Positions 10,318 to 19,531 of a DNA stretch of 32,947 nucleotides are shown one piece after another. Each line of letters opens with the position of its first letter. The stretch's first letter is position 1. The stretch lies in contig MNCI01007695.1 in assembly GCA_015680685.1 (NCBI GenBank), positions 14,406 through 47,352 of the forward strand. The letters run 5' to 3'. Under the pieces are notes generated by a model. It was given only the letters and a program-made list of their open reading frames with translations. It had not been told where the DNA came from and ran no database searches. Made by a program: the position numbers and the translations under genes. Source of the stretch: Gnetum montanum. Taxonomy: Eukaryota > Streptophyta > Gnetopsida > Gnetales > Gnetaceae.

Positions 10318-10329
10318 TACCCCCATGAC
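10318..10329 (-). promoter_or_regulatory. Polypurine tract of element A
   Basis: Minus strand GTCATGGGGGTA, directly before the LTR start TGATGAAG. It is the best preserved of the three polypurine tracts in the window. Confidence 0.75.
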
Positions 10330-10576
10330 TGAATGAAAACTTGTCCTTAAGTGAAGAAGAGGAGAGTGCCCAAGTGTATGAAATTACAATTTTTACAACA
10401 TTGGGTGTTCATGAGAAGAGGAGTGAACACCCTAGAGAATATTGACATCCAACACCTCTTAGTAGTAGGAAAATGAGAGGGATGGAAGAGATCCTTTGAT
10501 TTCAATGGCCCTCATTATGTGGTATTGCTGCATCATCCTTGGTGAAGATAGTTTCACTTCTAGTCCATGCTTCCTA

Positions 10577-10606
10577 CTACAATCACAATAGGATCATGAA
10601 TTAGTA
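10577..10606 (-). promoter_or_regulatory. Conserved splice-acceptor-like site in element A
   Basis: The minus strand has a TACTAAT branch-point motif (10606-10600) followed about 22 bases later by GATTGTAG with the AG at 10578-10577. It aligns with the equivalent site in B (21542-21571), where the AG is directly followed by the ATG of the third ORF. In A no ORF follows. Function is inferred only from the motif. Confidence 0.4.
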
Positions 10607-11425
10607 TGCAATATGTAACACATAATTGTTAGATGCCTTGTCTTGTTGATGGTTACACTTCACTAAGTTATGATTGTGGTAGATTAGTTTCTTTGATAGT
10701 GTTAGCGAGAAGGTTGATAGATAGGGTAAAATGGATAAGAGGTCCATTAAATTTGAAAGAGTTTAATACAAGGAGATATTTGAAGAGGGTATAGGAATTC
10801 ACAATCATGAAAAGAAGAATTCATTAAAAACTATTGGAAAGATGTGTATAATTGAATGTCATTGATGGGGTAAACAAAAAGAATTTGATTGTAAAAATGT
10901 CTAAGGGTAAAGAAATTAACTAATCCAACCAAAAGATATGCAAGTGGATCCTCCCCAAAGCAAGCATAGGCCTTTTATGCCCTTGCATAACTTCAAACCA
11001 AAGAGTCTATGAGCTTCGTGGATGATTAATGGTTACAAAAGGTTAAGTACAAAAACCCTAAAGTAAAAAACTAAGAATTTTGACACCGCAAACCAAGACA
11101 TTGAACCAAAACATGAAACCAACAATGAGGTGGAACATGGAAAACGTAAATGGATGAGAGAGAGTGGAATGGAGTTCTTGATTATGGTCACATGAAGTCC
11201 CTTTTGGATTTTGTGTTAAATGACTTGATAGGATTCATCCTTAGTCCAGACTAAAGCCAACCACTTTCAGTGACTTTGCATCAACATTCTAAAACCAATC
11301 CATCCCTTGAGACACAAGAGTTCTCCCACAAAACAACCACTATTCCATATTAGAGAAGAAGCAGTAGGAAGTGAGAAAGCACCTTAGTTAGAGGAGACAA
11401 GTCCCATAACTAGTGCTTGTAGCCC

Positions 11426-11580
11426 ATTTATTTGGTCTAAGGGGTGTGCTTTGAATTTCCATTGTTGTTTTTTTTTTTGAAATGGAAACCACACCATGAA
11501 AAGACACATGCATTTATTTTGTCCAAGGGGTGTGCTTTGAATTCTCATCATTTTTTTGGATGAGAACCACATCATGCAAA
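11426..11580 (-). repeat. 86-bp tandem duplication with hairpins in A spacer
   Basis: The copies start at 11426 ('atttatttggtctaagg') and 11512 ('atttattttgtccaagg'). Each contains an 8-bp inverted repeat around a T-rich loop: TTTCCATT/AATGGAAA in the first and TTCTCATC/GATGAGAA in the second. Element B has one copy (about 22827-22900) with an imperfect stem. Confidence 0.75.
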
Positions 11581-12203
11581 GACTTATTCAACTTCCTTTG
11601 TTGATTGGTGCAAAATGATAAGAAATTCATGGAAACACACATGCACCCAGGAAAATAGAAGAGTACAAAGAATACCAAATACCCTTAAAGCCACATGTTG
11701 TTTAACCCTTTGAATCCTTCCCAATTCTAGAAACTACCAAAGTCACAAATTTATTAAAGTTTGATTAATGAAAAAGGAATTGCATGTTTCCAAAACAAGG
11801 AAAATCATAGAGTGTGTGGATGGGTGGATGTTGTGGACTCATTGCCTATTACATGAAAAGAAACCATGTCCTAATTATCCATAATGAAATTCAAAGCTAG
11901 AAACTAGACACCAACAATCAAATAACAAAAATAGTACATACCACCATCAAGTAACACATTATCAAAGTACCTTGCACTTATTAAAAAATAGTTATAAAAT
12001 CATACCAAATAAAAGAAAATATAGAAGAAAGTATAAATTATTGAAGAAATATCAAATGTACTAATGATGGTATAAAAAAAATTTGAAAATATTAATAACA
12101 TAAAAACAAAAAGATGTAAAATAAAGAACATGTAAAACAAAAAGTTGTAAAATGAAAAATGTGTAAAACAAAAAGTTGAAAAATTGAGGAGCCACTTGAA
12201 TGA

Positions 12204-13640
12204 TTAGCGTGGATGGCCATCTCCCCCATGACTAAGTTGAAAGGAGGAGATCAAAAATATGAAGTGTGGTTGTCCATCTAAGGAGGTTGTTGTTGTGTTA
12301 GCTAGCTTATGTTCATGGAAAGGTTTAATTTCTTGAATGTTGGCTAGTTGTTTCTTGTTTGGGCTCTTAGGTTTATAGATCATTATGGCCCCTGAAGAAA
12401 AATTTTCATAAATGATATAAGGTCCCTCCCACAACATTTGGAACTTGGTTTGTTGAGGTACATGTGTGGGGTTCTAGTAGAGAACATTGTCTTTCGGTTG
12501 AAATTTAACTTTTCTAATTTTTAGATCATGATGCTTTTTGTTATAAGCCTTGTGCAACTCATTAGATGATAAGGCCACTAATTTATTTTCATATAGTAAG
12601 TTGAGGTTCATCAGTCATTCTTTTTGGGCTAAACCTAAGCCAAGGTCAAGGTCACAAGTTGTTGAAAGTGTATGTTGTTTAGATTGAATAGGAAGTATTG
12701 GTAATTTTCTATACACAAGCTCATAGGGAGAGTAGCCTATAGGAAGTTTCCAAGTTGAGTGGTAGGCCCAAAGTGCATTGTTGATTTTTGTGCTCTAGTC
12801 CTTCCTATACTTGTTAATAGTTCTTGTTAGTATCCTTGTGATTTCCCTATTGGTAACCTCATCTTGACCATTAGCTTGGGGATGGTAAGGTGTTGTGAGT
12901 TTATGTTCAACCCTAAGTGTTGCATAAGCTTTTGAATAGTGCCTATAAAATAAATTCCATTGTCAAAAATTAATGCATGTGTCACACCAAACCTATTTAC
13001 AAAATTTTGTTGTACAATCCAAGCACTAGTGGAAGATGTATAGTTGATGATGGCTACTGCTTGTATCCATTTCATATAATAGTCAATAGTGACTATGATG
13101 TACACCTTTCCATTTGACATAGGCATGATGGAACCCATGAAATTAATGCCCCGAATGCTAAATGGTTCTAAAGGTTGAATCCATTGTTGAGGTCCCTCCA
13201 TTCAAGTAGTCATTCCACCATCTCATTGGCATTGTTCATAAGAGTGGATGAAATGGTGATAATCCCTGAAGAGTGTTGGCCAATAGTACCCTACCATTAA
13301 GATTTTAATGGCCATGCATCTCTTAGCATAGTGTCCTCCACGAGGACATTCATGAGTGTCTTAGAGCACATGTAGTTGATTAGCATCAGGGACACACTAA
13401 CAAACCATGCCATCGACACACATCTTGTATAGTTGTCCATTGATCTCCATGAAGTGCTTTACCTGGTGAAGAAACTATTGTTTTGTTCGGTGGTTTAACC
13501 CTTATGGAATCTCCTTAGTGAGATGATAGATGAGAATGTTATCATACCATTTTGGCTCATTGGGCATTTTTTTAGTTATTACTCTAGCAAAGAGAAGTTC
13601 ATTAGGAAACATATTAGATAATGGGATTTCTTCCTCTTTG
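12204..13640 (-). pseudogene. Integrase of element A (degenerate, end of pol)
   Basis: Inserts the cDNA into the host genome. The HHCC-like N-terminal part lies at about 13360-13210 (ECPRGGHYAKRC, then VGYYWPTLFRDYHHFIHSYEQC). The catalytic core is at 13201 to about 12830: GINFMGSIMP, VTIDYYMKWIQAVA (first Asp), LIFDNGIYFIGT (second Asp); the region of the Glu is out of frame (a NGQ.EV.NREI motif is expected). The C-terminal part at 12437-12204 reads MLWEGPYIIYENFSSGAIMI..., ending HGGDGHPR and a TAA at 12206-12204. There are several frameshifts and stops, so it is inactive. The final codons overlap a purine-rich run that copies the polypurine tract core. Confidence 0.85.
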
Positions 13641-13649
13641 TCATCACAT

Positions 13650-14030
13650 CGCAATCAAGAGAAGTGATCAACAACCACATTCTCAGTGTCCTTTTGATCT
13701 ACCATTGTAAGATAAAACTCCTGCAAGATCACCAGCCATTGTATGACATGGGTACTCACTATTGGCTTGTTCATTAGGAAGTGAATGGCACTATGGTTAG
13801 TGTGCATAAACACCTTATATCCAAGGACATAGTGCTTGAACTTCTCTAGAGCAGATGCCACCACCATGAATTCTTTTTCTATAGTGGTGTAGTTCAATTG
13901 TGCTTCCACAATGCTTCGGTTAGCATGGTGGATGTAGTATGGAAATTTCTTATCATCTAGTTGCATCAGCATAGCTTTCAAAACATCATTCGATGCATCT
14001 ATCATGATATGAAATGGTCTAGATTAGTCA
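13650..14030 (-). pseudogene. RNase H domain of element A pol
   Basis: Removes the RNA strand of the RNA-DNA hybrid during reverse transcription. An uninterrupted frame of 116 codons (14005-13655) reads IDASNDVLKAMLMQLDDKKF, then YYIHHANRSIVEAQLNYTT, IEKEFMVVASALEKFKHYVL and HTNHSAIHFLMNKP, ending ENVVVDHFS. The first acidic residue (IDAS) and the Glu (EKE) are present; the usual TDH is TNH, so the third catalytic Asp is lost. It is the best preserved domain of A. Confidence 0.88.
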
Positions 14031-14910
14031 AGTGCTTGTAGAATTGGGGTTTCTACAAGCTTTTGTTTTAGTTTCTGGAAGGCTTTTTCACATTCTAGGG
14101 TCCAGATAAAAGGAGCATCTTTTTCGTTAGTTTGACCAATGGTTTTGCAATATTAGAGAAATTCTCTATGAATCACCAATAGTAGCTAATGTGTCCAAGG
14201 AATGACCGAACATCTTTAACTATTTATGGCTAGCGAGTTATTCCTTGGATGACCCTTATGTTTTTAGGGTTCACCTCAATTCTTACTTGCAATATTTTGT
14301 GCCCCAATACAATGGGCTCTTGGACCATGAGGTGAATTTTCTACCAATTGAGCTATAAGTTAGTTTCAACACATTGTTTCAGCACTTGTTAAAGGTGGTC
14401 CAGGGCTTGCTCAAATGTAGCTCCATAGGTGGAGAAGTCACCCATAAAGACTTCTACACCACTACTAATATGCTATTGAAAGATGCTCAAGACTAGGCAT
14501 TGAAATTTGGTAGGAGCATTACATAGACCAAATGACATCTTACAATATGCAAAAGTCCCCTAGGGATTTGTGAACATTATCTTTGCTTGCTTCTCTAATG
14601 CAATTTGGATTTGGTTATAGCCACTATAACCATCTAAGAAGCTATAGTAGCAATGCCCTAATATTGTGTTAAGCACTTGGTCAACAAATGGCAATGGAAA
14701 GTGATCCTTGAATGTTGCCATATTTAGTAGCCTAAAATCAATGCAAACGCACAACTTACCACCTTTCTTTGGTAGAATTATAAGTGGAAATCCACTTGCT
14801 ATCTACAATGGGATATATGAACCCTACCTTGAGGAGTTGTCTGATTTACTCCTTGATGATTTGCTTCAATTTGGGGTTCAACCATCTCTATGGCTATCAT
14901 TTTAGCTTCA
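14031..14910 (-). pseudogene. Reverse transcriptase domain of element A pol
   Basis: Copies the element RNA into DNA. Motifs in order on the minus strand: NPKLKQIIKE near 14880, VCIDFRLLNMATFKDHFPLPF at 14750-14690, then DGYSGYNQIQIA with the first catalytic Asp (about 14640-14610), and the active site box at 14448-14434. That box reads FMGDF rather than FMDDF, so one of the paired Asp residues is Gly. The PLPFVDQVL and FLDGYSGYNQ style is that of Athila/Tat-type gypsy elements. Frameshifts occur at about 14560 and 14760. Confidence 0.88.
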
Positions 14911-15169
14911 TGGCTAGGTTGATGTAAATGCGATGTTGGCATATCTTAGGATCAATTCCTATGAGTTTAGGATATGACCAAGCAAAAGCTATTGATAATT
15001 TTTTAACAACCTTCAACAACATCTCTTTCTATTTTGGAGCAAGTCTTGCATTGATTATAGCCGACTTATTATTTTCCAAAACTACATATTTCATTCTAGC
15101 TAGTATCATTTTCAGTTCAAGGGGCTATTGCTTGAAGTTCTTAGGAATTTCTAGCTCTTCCCAATAGGT

Positions 15170-15960
15170 ATCATCATTTGTATCATCAAAGAGTTGGTGA
15201 TGAACTTACTCTAGTTCATCCATGCTCGTGACATATTTACATGTTAGGCTTTCAGTTGTTTCTATGCGTAGTATGCTACTTTTTCAATTAGTGGTTAGTG
15301 ACTAGGTGCCCACCTATTTTGTGGCTGCTACATACAAACACCTTTGAATTTCTATTTCTGGCACATACTACTTGCATGTAAAGATGGATGCTTACTTTAT
15401 GGCCCAAAGTTTTTGAACACAATTACACTTGCTATCATTGTACGCGGTGCATGGAACTCTCTTTTTATTAATCTTTGCAAATGCATTTTTTTTAGAAATT
15501 TCCAAAGAAAGATCTTTGATGCCCATTCTTGCATCTATGGTGCTCAGCCATGCTCTTCCCATGATTATTGGGAAGTCCCCTATTCAGTTCTCCACTTTGA
15601 TTACTAAGAAGTTGATAGGATAAGACCACCCACNCTTCAGTTCTCCACTTTGATTACTAAGAAGTTGATAGGATAAGACCACCCACAAACAGTGGTCATA
15701 ATGTCTTCTACTAGTCCCAACGAAATAGTGATTGACTGGTTTGCTGATTCTAATATGATGTTTCTCTTCTTAAGAGGAGGCAGGTTCTAGGCAGTGTGCA
15801 TCTCATGAGAAATCAAATTAACACTAGAACCTAAATTAAGAAGAGCATTGCATGGTTCATTCCTATCAATTTGCAAATAAATTAGAGGACTTCTAGGATT
15901 AGCTAATTTCCTGGGAAGGTTTCCTACATGGATCCAATCAGACATAGTGTAAGTAAGCAT
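15170..15960 (-). pseudogene. Aspartic protease and linker of element A
   Basis: The translation from 15958 reads MLTYTMSDWIHVGNLPRK, then RSPLIYLQIDRNEPCNALLN and LGSSVNLIS. The active site DSG is NLG here, so the catalytic Asp has become Asn. Further on come VEDIMTTVCGWSYP, FPIIMGRAWLSTIDARMGIK and DLSLEISKKN, matching B (26842-26606) and D (30840-31020). The 51-bp duplication around the N at 15634 breaks this part and is probably an assembly artefact. A linker of unknown function follows before RT. Confidence 0.8.
15583..15686. repeat. Perfect 51-bp duplication flanking a single N (assembly join)
   Basis: Bases 15583-15633 and 15636-15686 are identical ('ttcagttctccact...gaccacccac'), separated by N and one C. 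A perfect repeat in otherwise decayed sequence, at a one-base N, points to two contig ends that overlap but were not merged. Elements B and D have a single copy of the equivalent protease segment. Confidence 0.85.
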
Positions 15961-16199
15961 TATGGTATGGATCCTTGGTAGAGTTTCGTTTGAAGGAGGC
16001 CCAAAGGAATTGGATATAGAGGGAGAGGCAGGAGTAGGGTTATCAACTGTAGGTGTAAGTGAAGGCTTAGGTGGACTATGGGATCAAAAGAAAGGTCTTT
16101 TCTTTGATCAGGAAATCGACCCCTCCAATTGATGATTGGGTTGCAATTTAACAAGCCTTGTAGCATTTTGTTGTTGCTGTTGAGTGGGTAGTTCACCTT

Positions 16200-18491
16200 G
16201 CATTAGTGGAGTGGATGGTAGTTGTGCAATTGAAGGAGGAGTGTGTGCAAGCATAGGAGAAGGATAAGGATAGGGGGTAGCATCCTTTCTTTCATTTAGA
16301 GATGGAGTTCAATAATAGTTAGAAGGATGGTAGTAAGACTGAATATTAGAAACATGACTACAAGAGTCACATGGAGACATGGGTTACTGAACATGGTAAC
16401 CATATGGATCAGGCTGCCAATAAGGGTATTATTTCCTTGGTGATGCGAATTCCCATGATTTTGGTTACTGTCATTATTGGTACTATTCATACGGTTGCAG
16501 TGGAGCTTTGCTTGGATAATATAGTTGTTGCTAGTAGAATTGCCTAAGATTACCTTGAGGATAAGGCAACCTGCTGGATATTTGCCTTTGTGTAAGTTGT
16601 GGATGTAAGGCATACACCCTGGACTCCTGAAGATGTGACACAATAGGACAACACCCCTTAGGATGTTCATACAAGCAAACATCACATCCACAATCATCAT
16701 CTAATTCACTATCCGTAACCTCTTATATTGTAGTAAATTTATCCTTACCTTTGTAATATGCACGTTGAACTTCTTTGTGCCTCCTATGCTCATGATCACT
16801 ACCTTATTCTTAGGACTCTTCTGCAATTTTGAGAATAGCTTGAAATTGGTTATCCATGGAGTCTCTTAACTAATCAACCTTGGCCGTAAGTTTAGATTGA
16901 AATTGTTGAAGTGGTAAGGATTTTTTATGCATCCCCTCATTAAATATAGATTCATCCTCACCATTGTAGAATTGAACCTTCCACTTATGGATGGAAGGAT
17001 CACGATTGTACTCCTATGCACTTTCTCTTTTTCTTAGTTTTCCCTCTTCTTTGGCAACTTACTTTATTAACCTTTGTACCTGACAGGTAGTTAGTTCTGA
17101 CAATTACCCTTGGGCATAGATAGCAAGGGTTTTCCTCATTTCATTACAAAGTCTATCTACAATGTGGTGGAGTTTAGCCAATTGAGGATAACCATGGCTA
17201 GGGAATTTGTGCATCAAGGCATAGTATTGGCCAATGGTGGCATCCAAGGGTTTGTGTGCTCCTTGTTTCTATCCTTGAATTTACTTTCTTAGGTTGGACA
17301 CCTGGGAGTACATTTGATACTTATCATTAAACATCTCAAGCATGGTACTCCATCATCTGATATATTCTAGTTCTAAGAATCAATACCAGTTCTCTTCTTC
17401 TTTATGAATGTCCTAGGAAACAACTTTATTTTTTGCCATTCATTCTCTATGCTTTTCAAGGCACATGCATCTTGAAAAGCTTGAAGATGATTCTGTAGAT
17501 TAGAGTTATATCCTCCTTCAAATTAAGGAATATTATTCATGTCTAATTATTTGATTTGACTATCTTTCACATGCCTTGTTGAAATTCTAACTACCTTTGC
17601 GATGTTATGCATACTTCAAGTTGTAAATAGAGGCTCATCAAGGCCTTGATCATGGTACCTATGATGTCTTCTACTACCCCTTCATTCATGGTGATGTACT
17701 TCTCTTGAATGTCTACATACTTGATCTTACTTTTCCTAGTGGTCCCTTTGGTTATTATGGTCTCATTATTCATTGTACTCATTATAATCACCTCCATCTC
17801 AATCCTACCTTATGTAGTTATGGTTGGAGCCAGAAGAAGAAGAAGATGGCAAAGGGGAAGAAGAAGGGCAACCAGCACCATCATAGTACTTACTATTTCC
17901 TCTTTAGTAATCATGAATACATTCATGATCATACCTCTTGTTGACATCCCTATCTTGGGTTGTCCATTTGGATCCTATGTTGTCATTGGATCCATTGTTA
18001 GTAGAATCAAGATTGTGAACTGTGGAGCATAGATTCTAGTTTTGACCTTCATCATCAAAGTTAAAGAGAGGAGTTTCATTAAGTGAAAGGTCCCCACTAG
18101 CTTGTTGGTATAATAGGAATGGAAAATCATTAAGTTCTTTTCCCTTTAAAAGTTCATAGTGCTACTCTAGCTACCAATCTTACAAGCATTGTGCTTCAGT
18201 GGTAAGATAATCCCTAGTGTTGACATCTTCCATGATATATTCCCCATGGTAGTCTTGAAGACCACATCATGTAAGCATTTGATAAAGCATTGAAGGAGCA
18301 GCATGATCTCGCGACAACACAATGTTACCCTCGATGTTATGCCATTGTAGCTGTTAATCCTGGTGTAGGATGAAAGTGAAGTTTAGCACATACTCATTAG
18401 GATGAGTATATGTAGTTTGGTATTGTTAAGGCTTTGATGGATAAGCATTATTAGGTTTGGGCAGAGAAGCACTCCTATGAGAAGAAGACAT
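16200..18491 (-). pseudogene. gag of element A (degenerate)
   Basis: The ATG at 18491 (MSSSHRSASLPKP) lies 140 bases inside the primer site. An N-terminal segment YTHPNEYVLNFTFILHQD (about 18420-18360) is shared with B and D. A Ser-rich stretch at 17870-17830 (CPSSSPLPSSSSSG) is followed by the capsid-like region (about 17560-17250: FEGGYNSNLQNHLQAFQDAC, IKLFPRTFI). The intact knuckle C-DV-C-LYE-H-PKGC-C lies at 16686-16648, then a Gln/Tyr/Pro-rich tail. There are many stops, mostly TAG and TGA where Gln, Trp or Arg stand in the sister copies, and several frameshifts. Confidence 0.82.
16648..16686 (-). other. Cys/His zinc-knuckle-like motif in gag A (intact)
   Basis: Minus-strand translation C-D-V-C-L-Y-E-H-P-K-G-C-C: either C-x2-C-x3-H-x3-C or C-x2-C-x3-H-x4-C. 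It is the best preserved of the four copies and is preceded by DDDCG. Confidence 0.65.
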
Positions 18492-18632
18492 TGTTGATTG
18501 GCAAAACAAAAATCATAGTGTGCACTAAGAATTTGATGTAGTAATTGTAACAAATGATATGACTCTTAGGTTCATTCCAATGATTTAAATACTTTCACTA
18601 TATCCAATAAAGTGCACAAAACAACAAAAAGG

Positions 18633-18650
18633 TCCCTGACAACAATGCTA
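18633..18650 (-). promoter_or_regulatory. Primer-binding site of element A (tRNA-Asp type)
   Basis: Minus strand TAGCATTGTTGTCAGGGA, one base inside the LTR. It matches 12 of 18 bases of TGGCGCCGTTGCCGGGGA, all six differences being transitions and in perfect register. Confidence 0.78.
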
Positions 18651-18651
18651 A

Positions 18652-19526
18652 TTGTGATTGAGAAGGTACTCCTATGTCCAACCATACAAATCACTAAAGC
18701 ATTATGTGCGATTTGGTCGAATTCTATGGACTTATAGTTATCTCATGTATTAGTATCTCTAGGAAGTTAAATGGCATTGAGAACATTTGTTGTCTTCCCA
18801 AATACACTTGTGAGGCTCAAGGGTATGGTTTAAGTGTAATTGAGGTATATGAATTTTTATTGTTTTATGTTTTATGAATGTAACTACCTACAACAAGAAT
18901 AAAGGATAGAGTAGATTGAAACTAATGTCTATTTCCTAGCTAGCCTAACACAAGTAACTATTCCACTTTCCCAAACACATCCTAGACACATATATCACTC
19001 CTGGGCTACCAAATGTTAAGCGTTGCTGGGTTACCAAGTACTATATGAATGCTTCAAGTGCTCATGCTTGTGTTCATTAATTTCTATAAATAAATTACTT
19101 AATGAAATGCATTAAAGTAAAGAACAAGAAAGTAAAATGTAATAAAGAAAATATTAAGCTATTCTCAGTGCTACAAGGATTGCCAAAAGATTTTGTTTTA
19201 TTCCCATCACACTATTGTGCTTAGGTACATCAGTGCTCGAACAAAGAACTGTACACACTTTAGACTTCTTTTGCGAGCAGTTAGAATATATTCTAACTCT
19301 AGGGAGAAGAAATAGCAAGAGCTTCGCTACCTTGCTTGAAAATTGAAAACTAACTAATGAATTACTTATGGAAATTGGAGCCTAGGCATGGTATTTATAG
19401 ACTCAGGGTATATACCTCAGCATTGGACATTCGACATCAGATCCAAGCCCTAATGTCGCATATGTGACATTGCAACCTCGACGTTGCACACCCGACATCG
19501 TGGTCAATACAAATAGTGTTTCATTA
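18652..19526 (-). repeat. 5' LTR of element A (875 bp)
   Basis: On the plus strand it starts TTGTGATTGAGAAGG, aligned with TGATGAGTGGCAAGG, and ends TTCATTA (canonical TCATCA). It is co-linear with 9456-10317. U3 (about 19405-19526) has repeats of CGACATC and CGACGTTGC that keep several CpGs. The TATA box is at 19392-19400. Confidence 0.88.
19392..19400 (-). promoter_or_regulatory. TATA box of A 5' LTR
   Basis: Minus strand CTATAAATA in the LTR that would drive the element's genomic RNA leftwards. Confidence 0.65.
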
Positions 19527-19531
19527 GGTGC
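19527..19531. repeat. Putative target-site duplication of element A, right copy (GGTGC)
   Basis: Pairs with GACAC at 9451-9455, differing by three transitions. The third-ORF reading frame on both sides fits a 5-base duplication. Confidence 0.45.

Larger units (their letters stand above)
10330..12203 (-). other. 3' non-coding region of element A (spacer between integrase and LTR)
   Basis: About 1.87 kb with no gene. The part 10330 to about 10545 aligns with B 8401 to about 8690, and about 10575-12203 aligns with B about 21545-23519. Shared blocks include 'aagtggatcctcccca', 'tgattaatggt' and 'aaggggtgtgctttgaatt'. The third ORF of B would fit between these two parts but is missing. It contains a splice-acceptor-like site (10577-10606) and a local tandem duplication with hairpins (11426-11580). 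The remainder is A-rich. Confidence 0.75.
9456..19526 (-). mobile_element. Element A: full-length gypsy retrotransposon lacking the third ORF
   Basis: Minus-strand element of 10,071 bp with LTRs at 9456-10317 (3') and 18652-19526 (5'), primer site 18633-18650, gag, protease, RT, RNase H, integrase, a 1.9 kb 3' non-coding region and a polypurine tract. The LTRs are about 90% alike in the stretch I compared (9660-9770 against 18855-18965), nearly all differences being transitions. It is nested inside the third ORF of element B. All genes are broken; RT, protease and RNase H have each lost a catalytic Asp. Confidence 0.9.

Noticed and set aside
14708-15607. Several open plus-strand frames over RT and protease of A
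   Set aside because: They are antisense shadows of the pol pseudogene; the minus-strand motifs explain the sequence.
17709-18032. Open plus-strand frames of 79-107 codons over the A gag
   Set aside because: They lie antisense to gag of A; the hydrophobic look comes from reverse-complementing Ser/Asn/Asp-rich gag codons. No independent support.
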